Of a DNA stretch of 64,000 bases, positions 35,723 to 44,375 are shown one piece after another. How positions within the stretch are numbered: the first letter of the stretch is position 1; every line of letters begins with the position of its first letter. The notes beneath the pieces were generated by a model. That model ran no database searches, had not been told where the DNA came from, and saw only the letters and a list, made by a program, of their open reading frames with translations. A program made the position numbers and the translations under genes. The DNA is taken from positions 393,549 through 457,548 of the forward strand of contig NZ_CANNDS010000003.1 in NCBI RefSeq assembly GCF_947503415.1, read 5' to 3'. The DNA comes from an uncultured Tateyamaria sp. GTDB taxonomy: Bacteria; Pseudomonadota; Alphaproteobacteria; Rhodobacterales; Rhodobacteraceae.

Positions 35723-37528
35723 ATGACAACCAAGGACACAACCAATGGTGCAGTCTCTGGCGAAAACCTCGACAAATTGAATAGTAATCTCCGTAAAGTT
35801 GAGGAGTTGACCCAACGTCTCACCCAGGTTTTGACGCACCGCAGCACGCACAACGCCGCCCTTGATGGTCCGAATCAGGAGTTGTTCCAAAAAGCCGCGA
35901 CCGCGTATTGGCACGAAGCATTTCGTGAACCCGCCAAGGTGCTGGAGCACCAGTTGCAGTTCTGGTCAAAGTCGGTGACCCATTTTGTGGAAGCCCAGCG
36001 AGCGCTGGCATCTGGCAAGTTGCAGGCCCCCGCCGATCCCGGCCCGAAGGACCGCCGCTTTGCCAATCCGCTGTGGGACACACACCCTTATTTCAACTAC
36101 GTCAAGCAGCAGTACCTGACCAACGCCAATACGGTGCTGAGCGCGGTCGAGGCCGTATCGGACCTTGATCCCAAGGAGAAGCAGCGCCTTGCCTACTTCT
36201 CGCGTCAGATCGTGGACCTGATGGCGCCCACAAACTTTCTGGCCACCAACCCGGATGCGCTGGAAAAGGCCGTTGCCACCGAAGGGCAAAGCCTGATCGA
36301 CGGGTTGGAAAACCTGATTTCCGATCTGGAAGCCAACAACGGCGAGCTGATCGTGAAGCTGGCCGACGACAAGGCGTTCGAGTTGGGCGGAAACATCGCC
36401 ACCACGCCGGGCAAGGTCGTCTACCGCAACCGGATGATGGAGCTGATCCAGTACACGCCCACCACCGAAAAGGTGCACAAGACGCCTGTCGTGTTGTTCC
36501 CGCCGTGGATCAACAAGTACTACATCCTCGATCTCAAAGAGCAGAACAGCCTTGTGAAGTGGATTGTCGAGCAGGGGCATACCTTGTTCGTCGTGTCCTG
36601 GGTGAACCCCGATGCAGCCTATGCCGGTGTCGGCCTCGAGGACTATATCGAAGACGGGTATCTGGCCGCGATCCGCGAGACCAAGGCGATCACCGGCGAA
36701 AAGCAGGTGAACACCATTGGCTACTGCATCGCGGGCACCACGCTGTCGCTGACCATGAGCCTGCTGAAACAGCGCAAGGACAAGTCGATCAAATCGGCCA
36801 CGTTCTTTACGGCGTTGACGGATTTCGGTGATCAGGGGGAGTTCACTCCGTTCCTGACCGACGACTTCATTGACGGGATCGAGGCGGAGACAAAGGACAA
36901 GGGCATCCTGCCATCGGTCATCATGGCGCGGACATTCACGTTCCTGCGCTCGAACGATCTGGTCTACACCCCCGCCATCAAAAGCTACATGCTGGGGGAA
37001 ACACCGCCTGCGTTTGATTTGCTCTACTGGAACGGGGATGGGGCGAACCTGCCTGCGAAAATGGCGATGCAGTATCTGCGCGGCCTGTGCCAACGCAACG
37101 AGTTGGCCGACGGGGGCTTTGACCTGATGGGGCATCACCTTGAGCTGGGTGATATCGATGTCCCGCTTTGCGCCATCGCGTGTGAGACGGACCATATCGC
37201 GCCTTGGAAAGACAGCTATCGCGGCGTGCAGCAGATGGGATCGAAGGACAAGACCTTCATCATGACCCAGTCGGGGCACATAGCAGGCATTGTAAACCCG
37301 CCCACCAAGAACAAGTACGGTCACTATACCAATGACGATCTGAGCCTTGATCACGAGGCGTGGCTGAAGGGCGCGGATTTCCACGAGGGGTCGTGGTGGC
37401 CGCGCTGGGGTGCTTGGCTGAAAAAGCGGGGCGGGGCCATGGTTGCGGCACGCGAGCCGGGCGATTCTGATCACCCAGTGCTGTGCGATGCCCCCGGAAC
37501 CTATGTGGCGGTCAAGGCAAAGCCCTGA
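35723..37528 (+). CDS. phaC: Class I polyhydroxyalkanoate synthase
   Basis: A 601-residue PHA polymerase acting on 3-hydroxyacyl-CoA at granule surfaces. The catalytic Cys is Cys335 in GYCIAGT and the general-base His is His519 in SGHIAG. PPWINKYYILDLKEQNSLVKW and LVYTPAIKSYMLGE are typical synthase blocks. GAGGAAG precedes the ATG. A CTGC-N4-GC half-palindrome upstream (near 35689) might be a poor PhaR site. It is followed by phaP. Confidence 0.95.
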   Translation: MTTKDTTNGAVSGENLDKLNSNLRKVEELTQRLTQVLTHRSTHNAALDGPNQELFQKAATAYWHEAFREPAKVLEHQLQFWSKSVTHFVEAQRALASGKLQAPADPGPKDRRFANPLWDTHPYFNYVKQQYLTNANTVLSAVEAVSDLDPKEKQRLAYFSRQIVDLMAPTNFLATNPDALEKAVATEGQSLIDGLENLISDLEANNGELIVKLADDKAFELGGNIATTPGKVVYRNRMMELIQYTPTTEKVHKTPVVLFPPWINKYYILDLKEQNSLVKWIVEQGHTLFVVSWVNPDAAYAGVGLEDYIEDGYLAAIRETKAITGEKQVNTIGYCIAGTTLSLTMSLLKQRKDKSIKSATFFTALTDFGDQGEFTPFLTDDFIDGIEAETKDKGILPSVIMARTFTFLRSNDLVYTPAIKSYMLGETPPAFDLLYWNGDGANLPAKMAMQYLRGLCQRNELADGGFDLMGHHLELGDIDVPLCAIACETDHIAPWKDSYRGVQQMGSKDKTFIMTQSGHIAGIVNPPTKNKYGHYTNDDLSLDHEAWLKGADFHEGSWWPRWGAWLKKRGGAMVAAREPGDSDHPVLCDAPGTYVAVKAKP

Positions 37529-37564
37529 TTTTATTCACGCATTCCGTTAGGGAAAGTTTTTTCG

Positions 37565-37602
37565 CTGCACTGCAGCAAAAGACTTGATTTGCTGCAGTGC
37601 AG
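37565..37602 (+). promoter_or_regulatory. Tandem PhaR operators upstream of phaP
   Basis: Two copies of CTGC-N3-GCAG: CTGCACTGCAG at 37565-37575 and CTGCAGTGCAG at 37592-37602, centred 27 bases apart and about 70-100 bases before the phasin start. This is the operator type known for PhaR, which leaves DNA when PHA accumulates. The AT-rich sequence after the second site suits the core promoter. Confidence 0.8.
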
Positions 37603-37669
37603 CATGTATATTCTTTTGCAGACGCAGAAAAGCGGGGTGGGCCCGCAGCGATCGAAAGGATTGAAGACA

Positions 37670-38119
37670 ATGGCTAAGCAAGCACAAGACGTTACAGCAA
37701 TGTTCAAAGACATCATGGGTGCATTCCCCGTGGACACAGCAGCGATGGAAGACGCGTTCAAAACCGCGACATCGCTGAACGAAAAACTGAGCCACGTTGC
37801 TATCGACGCCGCTGAAAAATCGACCGAGATTTCCTCCAAGTGGACCAAAGAAACTCTGGCGAAACTGGGCGACATGTCCAAAGCCAAAGCAGAGCCTGCC
37901 GACTACGCCAAAGCAATGACCGACTTCGCGTCGTCCTATGCTGAAGTGACAGCCGAGCACATGGCCGCTTTCGCTGAAGTGGCCAAGAAAGTTCAGATGG
38001 ACACAGTTGAACTGATGATGGCCGCTGGAAAAGACATCAGCGAAGACGCGCAAGCCGTGGTGAAAAAAGCAACCGGTGACATGACCGCCGCTGCCAAGAA
38101 AGCTGCTGCTGCGAAGTAA
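37670..38119 (+). CDS. phaP: Phasin, PHA granule surface protein
   Basis: A 149-residue, Ala/Lys-rich, almost wholly helical protein without a signal peptide, of the Phasin_2 type. It coats PHA granules and limits their size. FKDIMGAFPVDTAAMEDAFKTATSLNEK and the low-complexity C-terminus AAAKKAAAAK are typical. The start at 37670 has GAAAGGA upstream; residues from an earlier in-frame ATG overlap the operators. It is followed by a strong terminator. Confidence 0.9.
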   Translation: MAKQAQDVTAMFKDIMGAFPVDTAAMEDAFKTATSLNEKLSHVAIDAAEKSTEISSKWTKETLAKLGDMSKAKAEPADYAKAMTDFASSYAEVTAEHMAAFAEVAKKVQMDTVELMMAAGKDISEDAQAVVKKATGDMTAAAKKAAAAK

Positions 38120-38175
38120 TCGCACTCAACAGAATACTGCGCCATCTTTCCTCCCTGAAACGGCGCGGTGACTAC

Positions 38176-38209
38176 GGCGGGTCCACAATTGGACCCGCCT
38201 TTTTCTTTT
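38176..38209 (+). terminator. Strong Rho-independent terminator after phaP
   Basis: A nine-base GC stem (GGCGGGTCC / GGACCCGCC) with a six-base loop, followed by TTTTTCTTTT. It is the textbook intrinsic terminator for phaP and comes six bases before the convergent LysR stop. Confidence 0.92.
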
Positions 38210-38214
38210 GCGCC

Positions 38215-39087
38215 TCAGCCGAGATGCGTGGCCAGCCAGTCATAGACCCGCCGGACCCGTGGGATGCGCCGCAAGTCCGGGTGCGCTGTCAGCCACAATG
38301 GCATCGCCCCAACATCCTGATCCCCTGACACGCGAATAACCCGAGGGTCTGCATCCCCCACGCGGCGCTGCCCGAACCCGATGCCAAAGCCCGCGATCAC
38401 CATGTGCCAGCAGAGCACCTGATCGTCGCTGCGGAAGGCAAAGAAATCCCGTCCCACCTTGAAGCCACGGTCTGCAAACCCGTCGATGATCAGCGGGCTG
38501 CGGTCGTAGCCGATGACGATGTGGGTCTGCAGGTCCTCCAATGTGTCCGGCCTGCCGTGCCTGTCGATATAGCTCGGTGCTGCGTAAACGCCGAGCGGCA
38601 GGTCGGTGACATGTTTTGCGATCACATCCGGTTGGGTGGGGCGGTACATGCGCAGGGCGATGTCCGCCTCGCGCCGCAGCAGGTTTTCCGTGGTATCCGA
38701 GGCGATGACCTCAATCTCCAACCCTGGATATGCGGCATGAAGATCCGTCAGGATCGGTGGCAGAATGAAGTTGGCCACGACATGGCTGGCTGTCAGTCGC
38801 ACCGTTCCGGCGATTTTGTCCCCGTGCCCATCCCGGTCGGTGCCGAACCGGGCCGCGGCGTCGGCCATGGTTGTGGCATGCGCCAACAGGTCCGCGCCCT
38901 CATCCGTCAGCACCATGCCCCCGCTTTTGCGCTCAAAGAGCCGCGTGCCCAACGTGGCCTCCAGCTGTGCGATGTGCCGGCTGAGCGTGGGTTGGCTGCT
39001 GTTTTGCGCACGGGCGGCGGCGGAAAGAGACCCGTGTTCGGCGACAGCGGCAAAGGATTGGATCTGGGACCAGTCGGGTTGGGACAT
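38215..39087 (-). CDS. LysR-family transcriptional regulator
   Basis: A 290-residue LTTR. The N-terminal winged helix is at about 1-60 (FAAVAEHGSLSAAARAQNSSQPTLSRHIAQLEATLGTRLFER) and a periplasmic-binding-like ligand domain follows from about 90. It is divergent from the NAD-dependent epimerase gene at 39187 across about 100 bases, the usual relation of an LTTR to its target, so it probably controls that gene and itself. Confidence 0.88.
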   Translation of the reverse strand: MSQPDWSQIQSFAAVAEHGSLSAAARAQNSSQPTLSRHIAQLEATLGTRLFERKSGGMVLTDEGADLLAHATTMADAAARFGTDRDGHGDKIAGTVRLTASHVVANFILPPILTDLHAAYPGLEIEVIASDTTENLLRREADIALRMYRPTQPDVIAKHVTDLPLGVYAAPSYIDRHGRPDTLEDLQTHIVIGYDRSPLIIDGFADRGFKVGRDFFAFRSDDQVLCWHMVIAGFGIGFGQRRVGDADPRVIRVSGDQDVGAMPLWLTAHPDLRRIPRVRRVYDWLATHLG

Positions 39088-39186
39088 CTATTCATTTTTG
39101 AATTGAGGGTTTCGAATTGAGCGGAGTTATATCCGAAAAGGGATGGTTTAGCTAGGGTGCAGATGGATCAGAACAGGAGAGAACCG

Positions 39187-40116
39187 ATGGCATCTGTAAT
39201 TGTATTGGGCGCAAAGGGCCGGTTTGGACGGGCTGCGGCGCAGGCATTTGCATCCGCCGGATGGGATGTGACCCGCGCGGGCCGTGGTTTGACCGGGCCC
39301 GGGTGCGTCGAGGTGGACGCGATGGACGCGGATGCGTTGACCCGCGTCTGCGCGGGTCACGACGTTATCGTGAATGCGGTGCATCCGCCTTACCCCGAAT
39401 GGACAGCCAAGGTCCCCGTCTTGACATCTGCCTTGATTGCAGCCGCGCGGCAAACCGATGCGACCGTCATGATCCCCGGCAACCTTTACAATTACGGTTC
39501 AGAGGTGCCGGAATTGCTGACGGAGGACACCCCTTGGGTGCCGAACACCCGCAAGGGTAACATTCGCATTCGTATGGAGCGTGCGTATCGCGACGCCGGT
39601 GTCCGCACAATCGTGCTGCGTGGCGGCGACTTTCTGGAAGGGGCAAAAACCGGCAATTGGTTCGACACCTACATCGCGCCAAAGGCGCAGCAGGGCAAGC
39701 TCACTTATCCCGGCCCGCGTGACCAAGTGCATGCGTGGGCCTACCTGCCGGATATGGCGCGCGCCATGGTCGGTTTGGCTGAGCGGCGCGCTGAATTCGC
39801 GGCGTTCGAGGAGTTCGGGTTTGGAGGCTATGCGCTGACCGGCAACGAGATGATTGCATTGGTGGAGCAGGCGGTGGGCAGGCCTATGCGAGTGTCTCGG
39901 CTCCCGTGGTTTGCATTGCGCGTGATGGCGCTTTGGTCGCCTTTGATGCGTGAGGTGCTGGAGATGAAATACCTGTGGTTCCGCCCGCATGCTGTAGATG
40001 GAACGAAGCTGCGCGCTGCACTGCCGGAATTTCGACCGACACCGGTTCAAGAAGCCATCGGCAATTCCATTGCGCAAGGTACGGATGCGTATGTTGCGCG
40101 TGCCGTAAACGCCTGA
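39187..40116 (+). CDS. NAD(P)-dependent epimerase/dehydratase-like protein
   Basis: A 309-residue extended SDR-type protein. The dinucleotide fold begins with VIVLGAKGRFGRAAAQAFASAGW (GxxGxxG variant at 8-14), and a later MIPGNLYNYGSE resembles the SDR active-site Y region with an unusual context. The start at 39187 has AGGAG seven bases upstream. It is likely controlled by the divergent LysR gene. Substrate unknown. Confidence 0.78.
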   Translation: MASVIVLGAKGRFGRAAAQAFASAGWDVTRAGRGLTGPGCVEVDAMDADALTRVCAGHDVIVNAVHPPYPEWTAKVPVLTSALIAAARQTDATVMIPGNLYNYGSEVPELLTEDTPWVPNTRKGNIRIRMERAYRDAGVRTIVLRGGDFLEGAKTGNWFDTYIAPKAQQGKLTYPGPRDQVHAWAYLPDMARAMVGLAERRAEFAAFEEFGFGGYALTGNEMIALVEQAVGRPMRVSRLPWFALRVMALWSPLMREVLEMKYLWFRPHAVDGTKLRAALPEFRPTPVQEAIGNSIAQGTDAYVARAVNA

Positions 40117-40165
40117 TTTGCCGCAACTGCACACACCCTTTCTTTTTCCCCGCGCCGCGCCTAAG

Positions 40166-40176
40166 CTGCAATGCAG
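40166..40176 (+). promoter_or_regulatory. PhaR operator upstream of phaR
   Basis: CTGCAATGCAG, a single CTGC-N3-GCAG site 26 bases before the phaR GTG. It points to autoregulation by PhaR. Confidence 0.75.
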
Positions 40177-40202
40177 CACGCGGCATCGGGGAGATCAGGC
40201 AC

Positions 40203-40760
40203 GTGACAGAAAAACCAGCACCCTTGTTGATCAAGCGGTATGCCAGCCGGCGCCTCTACAACACCGAAACCAGTGACTATGTGACGCTCGAAGACATCTC
40301 GGGCTTTATCCGGGACGGGCGCGAGGTCCAGATCGTGGACCTCAAGACCGGGGATGACCTGACGCGGCAATACCTGCTGCAGATCATTGCGGAACACGAA
40401 AGCCGGGGCGAAAGTGTCTTGCCGGTGGATGTGCTGAACGATCTGGTCCGCAGTTACATGGGCGGGGGTGCGTCCGTGGTGCCGCAATTCCTGCAAGCGT
40501 CATTCGAGATGCTGCGCGATGGTCAAAGCAAAGTGGTGGAGAACATGTCTGCCATGAATCCGATGGCCAAGATGCCGGGGTTCGAAATGATGCAGGCGCA
40601 GCAGGAAGCGTTCATGAAGGCGATGACGGGCGGGCTCACCACGCCTTGGGGGGCCTCCGGACCCGCACCAGATGCCGAGACGAAGGAAGAGAGCGAAGAT
40701 CTGGACGCCATCAAGAAGCAATTGGCCGAATTGCAGGACAAACTGTCCAAGATGTCCTGA
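40203..40760 (+). CDS. phaR: PHA synthesis repressor
   Basis: A 185-residue regulator. The N-terminal PHA-accumulation DNA-binding domain reads IKRYASRRLYNTETSDYVTLEDI (10-32), followed by the conserved GREVQIVDLKTGDDLTRQYLLQII. The C-terminal third is Met/Glu-rich and ends in a coiled-coil. PhaR binds CTGC-N3-GCAG operators and PHA granules, so it couples phasin output to granule load. The start is GTG at 40203, with GGGGAGATC upstream. Confidence 0.92.
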   Translation: MTEKPAPLLIKRYASRRLYNTETSDYVTLEDISGFIRDGREVQIVDLKTGDDLTRQYLLQIIAEHESRGESVLPVDVLNDLVRSYMGGGASVVPQFLQASFEMLRDGQSKVVENMSAMNPMAKMPGFEMMQAQQEAFMKAMTGGLTTPWGASGPAPDAETKEESEDLDAIKKQLAELQDKLSKMS

Positions 40761-40791
40761 TGGCCGGGCGGGGCGCACCAGCAGGTGCGCC

Positions 40792-41688
40792 TTACGCAAC
40801 AGGCGTCCGGAATTCAGGGCGCATGATCCAGTCAAAATAGCGTGCGCGCAGGTCCGTGGCGACCGGCCCCGCTGTCCCGTTTGAAAAGTGCCGATCGTCG
40901 ATCCGCGCCACCGGGATGACCCCACCGGCTGATGACGACAGGAACACTTCGTCCGCCATCCAGAACTCATCAAGCGGCAGCGCCCGCGTTTCAGTCTTCA
41001 GTCCAGCCTCTGCGCACATGTCCAGCACAGTGCGCCGTGTGATCCCGTGCAATACGCCATGATCTGATGTGACGACCCTGTCGCCAAAGACCGCAAAGAC
41101 ATTGAACCCGGGTCCTTCGGTCACGTTGCCCGCGTGGTCGAGCAGAAGCGTGGTTTCATATCCGTTGTCTTTTGCCTCGAAGAGGCCAGAGGTGAAGTCG
41201 CCCCAGTGGTAGTTCTTGACCCTTGGGTCCACGCTGTCTGCCGGGATGCGACGGACGGACTTGGCGATCCAGACGGATGTGCCTTTCGCCGCAACCTCGG
41301 GTTTGACGATGTGTACGTAAGGCACGCACCACGCATAGAAGTGGTTTGTGCAGTCACGCGGATCGCGGCGGCCCGCCACGGGATTGCGCCCACGCGCCGC
41401 GACCATGGCGACGTAGGCATCCTGCAGCCCACTTGCCGCCACCATGTCAGTGAGGGCCGCGCATATCGCCGCGTGGTCCATTCCGATGTCGTAGCGTCCC
41501 GCCGTCAGGGAGGCGATAAAACGCGCCACATAATCATCCAGCCGAAAGAATGCGCCGCGCCAGACCGGTACGACATCATAGGCAATGTCCGAGTGGGTAA
41601 GGCCCCAGTCAGTGACCGGGATTGCCGCATCTGAAATCGGAAGGGTCGCGCCGCCCATCCATGCGGCACCTTTGCTCAGGTCTGTCAT
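40792..41688 (-). CDS. Class IV PLP aminotransferase (D-amino acid / R-amine type)
   Basis: A 298-residue fold-type IV enzyme. The PLP lysine is Lys158 in DPRVKNYHWGD and the pyridine-N Glu is in NVTEGPGFNVF (about 192). The family includes branched-chain aminotransferases, D-alanine aminotransferases and R-selective amine transaminases; the HWGDF context after the Lys fits the last group better than IlvE. It is the last minus-strand gene before the PHA locus. Its place after the DegT and amine-oxidase genes hints at amine metabolism. Confidence 0.82.
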   Translation of the reverse strand: MTDLSKGAAWMGGATLPISDAAIPVTDWGLTHSDIAYDVVPVWRGAFFRLDDYVARFIASLTAGRYDIGMDHAAICAALTDMVAASGLQDAYVAMVAARGRNPVAGRRDPRDCTNHFYAWCVPYVHIVKPEVAAKGTSVWIAKSVRRIPADSVDPRVKNYHWGDFTSGLFEAKDNGYETTLLLDHAGNVTEGPGFNVFAVFGDRVVTSDHGVLHGITRRTVLDMCAEAGLKTETRALPLDEFWMADEVFLSSSAGGVIPVARIDDRHFSNGTAGPVATDLRARYFDWIMRPEFRTPVA

Positions 41689-41735
41689 ATCCCCACGCTA
41701 CTGAGTCGCGACGAGGGTGCAAGCGTCGGCGGCTG

Positions 41736-42914
41736 TCAGGCCGCGCGCTGCTTGGTCGCTGTGGCCACGGCTGACAACAACACATCAGCGACGGCGTCCA
41801 GCGTGTGCGTCGGCAAATGTACGGGCAAGCGCACGTCGCAGGCCCGCATCAGCATGGCGCGGGTTTTCGGCAGCTCGGGCAGATCCGGGATGAACTGCCA
41901 GTTCCAGAAGGCGCGCGCGTTGTCTGTGCTGGCGCCGAAGACCTGCACCTTGACCCCCTGGCTGCCAGCTGCGTCGACAAAGGCTGCAACTTGATCGTCC
42001 GTCAGATCGACGAGGTTGAACTGTATGGAATCTGGCGCGCGGACTTCACCCGCAAGTGGGGCGGGCACGTGGATATGCGGGCTTTGATCCAACAGTGCTG
42101 CCACGTGATCGTGGTTGCGTCGCCCGTCCTCGACCCGTTTGGCCAGATGTGGCAGTTGCGGGCGGATGACTGCTGCACTCAGGTTCGACATGCGGAGATT
42201 GTAGAGCGGCCATTTGTTCTGGTGCGCGGCGAAAGCGTTTTGCAGCACCGGGTGTTTCTTCCAGTTATGCTCATATGCGCCGGACATGATGATCGCGCGC
42301 GCCACAAGGTCGGCATCGTCGGTGATCATGATCCCGCCTTCGCCCGCGTTGATCATCTTGTAGGATTGGAACGAGAAGCACCCGATTGTGCCCATGGTTC
42401 CGATTTTCCGGTCATTCCACAGGGTTCCAAGCGAGTGGGCCGCGTCTTCGATAACGGGGATGCTGGCGGCTGTGCACAGCGCCATGATTGCATCCATGTC
42501 CGACGTGTGACCGCGCATGTGACTGACGATCACCGCGCTCACATCGGGCAGTTTGGCAATGAAGTCGTTGATGTTGATGCGGTAATTGTCGTCCACTTCG
42601 CACAGCACGGGCAGGCAGTCAGCGTGCATGACGGCCGAAGGCACAGCGGCGAAGGTAAAGCCCGGTATCAAGACTCGCGCATCCCGGGGCAGGTCCAACG
42701 CCTTGAGCGACAGGAACAAAGCGGCAGAGCACGAAGAGACTGCAAGCGCGAACTTGGCACCCATCATCTCGGCAAACTCGGCTTCCAGAAGGGACACTGG
42801 CGCATTTTCGGCAGCCGTGTAGCGGAAGAGATCGCCTGAGGTCAGAAGGCGGTCGATGTCTTCGCGGGCGGCGGCGGGGATTGGTTCGGCGCTGTGCATG
42901 TCGGGCAGGGACAT
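41736..42914 (-). CDS. DegT/DnrJ/EryC1/StrS-family PLP aminotransferase
   Basis: A 392-residue fold-type I enzyme. The PLP lysine is Lys186 in SFQSYKMINAGEGG and the cofactor Asp is in IEDAAHSLG (Asp157). The family usually aminates keto-sugars, but no sugar nucleotide genes lie nearby, so the substrate may be different. It is on the same strand as the FAD oxidase 96 bases upstream; co-transcription is possible but not certain. Confidence 0.83.
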   Translation of the reverse strand: MSLPDMHSAEPIPAAAREDIDRLLTSGDLFRYTAAENAPVSLLEAEFAEMMGAKFALAVSSCSAALFLSLKALDLPRDARVLIPGFTFAAVPSAVMHADCLPVLCEVDDNYRININDFIAKLPDVSAVIVSHMRGHTSDMDAIMALCTAASIPVIEDAAHSLGTLWNDRKIGTMGTIGCFSFQSYKMINAGEGGIMITDDADLVARAIIMSGAYEHNWKKHPVLQNAFAAHQNKWPLYNLRMSNLSAAVIRPQLPHLAKRVEDGRRNHDHVAALLDQSPHIHVPAPLAGEVRAPDSIQFNLVDLTDDQVAAFVDAAGSQGVKVQVFGASTDNARAFWNWQFIPDLPELPKTRAMLMRACDVRLPVHLPTHTLDAVADVLLSAVATATKQRAA

Positions 42915-43009
42915 ATTTCAGAATCCTTATGCATGGTTTCCGGTTTACTAAAACCGTTGCGTGCAAAAGGAAATGGTTTTGTGACGACTGACCCGGTTTG
43001 AGCGGTGTT

Positions 43010-44308
43010 TTACAGACCCAGACGGTCGCGCAACGCGTACCAGGTCATCGCCAGCATCAGCAGCGGGCTGCGCAAGCGCGGGCCGCCCGGGAAGGGATGC
43101 GAAGGGATTGCCGCCATGGTGTCAAAGCCGTTCGATTGGCCCATGACCGCCTCGGCCATCAGCTTGCCCGCATGTGTGGCCGTGCCAACGCCGTGCCCCG
43201 AATAGCCCGATGCGCTGAGCATGTTTGGCGCAAGGCGCGCGACATAGGGCAGGCGTTTCATTGTGATCGCAAGTGTGCCGCCCCACGCGTAGTCGATGGG
43301 CACGTCGCGCAAGTGTGGAAAGATCTGCGTCATCGGCGTGCGGACCTTGGCTGCAATGTCCGACGGAAAGCGGTACCCGTAGCTTTCGCCACCGCCGAAC
43401 AGCAGCCGGTTGTCATGGCTGAGGCGGAAGTAGTTCACGACAAAGCGGCTGTCGGACACGGCGATGTCGCGGGTGAGAACGCGGGCCGGATCATCAAGAG
43501 GGGTTGTTGCGGCGATGAAATTGTTGATGGGCATGACGCGTTTGGCGACAGGCGTGTTCAGATCACCCAGATAGCCGTTGCAGGCAAGGATGACGTGAGG
43601 CGCGGTTACTGTGCCTTCGGAGGTTTGAACCTTGATCCGCGGTCCTTCGGTCACCTCTGTGACGGCACTGTTTTCATGCAATGTAACGCCTGCGGCTTCT
43701 GCCGCCGTCGCCAACCCAAGCGCAAAGCGCAAAGGGTGCAGGTGCCCTGACAAGTGGTCGATCACGCCGCCTCTGTACGCGGGCGAGGGGCAGATGGCGT
43801 GGAAGGCATCGCGGTTGAACACATCGACCCTATGATCATAGTGCTGCGCCATATGCTCTGCGTATGTGTGCAGGTCTGCGACGTCCTTGTCACTCTCGGC
43901 GGTCCAGGCCACGCCGGGGCGATACATGCAGTCGATCTTGTGCGTGTTGATCAGATCACGCACCAGATCCGTCGCCTCGAGCCCCAGATCCCAAAGACGG
44001 CGTGCATCGTCGTGGCCCAGCATCTCTTCCAGATAAGGCTGCTCAACCCGTTGGCCTGTGCCCAGTTGCCCGCCATTGCGTCCCGACGCGCCAAACCCAG
44101 CGCGATGCGCCTCGAGCACGACAACACGTCGCCCGGCCTGCGCAAGATGCAGTGCTGCGGACAAACCAGTATAGCCCGCGCCGACGACGCAGACATCAGC
44201 TTGCACGTCCCCGTTCAGTTTCGCGCGGGGGGGCGGGATGTCCGCGCTGGCGGCATACCAGCTGTCGGGATACGATCCGGCGCGGTCATTGGTGTACAGA
44301 AGGTTCAT
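43010..44308 (-). CDS. FAD-dependent oxidoreductase, gamma-glutamylputrescine oxidase-like (DAO family)
   Basis: A 432-residue flavoprotein. DVCVVGAGYTGLSAALHLAQAGRRVVVLEA (about 35-64) is the FAD-binding dinucleotide fold of the DAO family. FGASGRNGGQL follows, which matches PuuB-type enzymes that oxidise gamma-glutamylated amines. It comes 67 bases after a glutamine-synthetase-like gene, the same order of functions as puuA-puuB. The enzyme would yield an aldehyde, but no aldehyde dehydrogenase gene is in the window. Confidence 0.82.
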   Translation of the reverse strand: MNLLYTNDRAGSYPDSWYAASADIPPPRAKLNGDVQADVCVVGAGYTGLSAALHLAQAGRRVVVLEAHRAGFGASGRNGGQLGTGQRVEQPYLEEMLGHDDARRLWDLGLEATDLVRDLINTHKIDCMYRPGVAWTAESDKDVADLHTYAEHMAQHYDHRVDVFNRDAFHAICPSPAYRGGVIDHLSGHLHPLRFALGLATAAEAAGVTLHENSAVTEVTEGPRIKVQTSEGTVTAPHVILACNGYLGDLNTPVAKRVMPINNFIAATTPLDDPARVLTRDIAVSDSRFVVNYFRLSHDNRLLFGGGESYGYRFPSDIAAKVRTPMTQIFPHLRDVPIDYAWGGTLAITMKRLPYVARLAPNMLSASGYSGHGVGTATHAGKLMAEAVMGQSNGFDTMAAIPSHPFPGGPRLRSPLLMLAMTWYALRDRLGL

Positions 44309-44375
44309 CTATTCTGTTCCAAGTGTTCGCCCGTCAGATGGCTGTGCAACGGCAAGAGAAGGGCCGATGTGCCAC

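Noticed and set aside
35966..37474. 502-residue open frame on the minus strand
   Set aside because: It is antisense to phaC.
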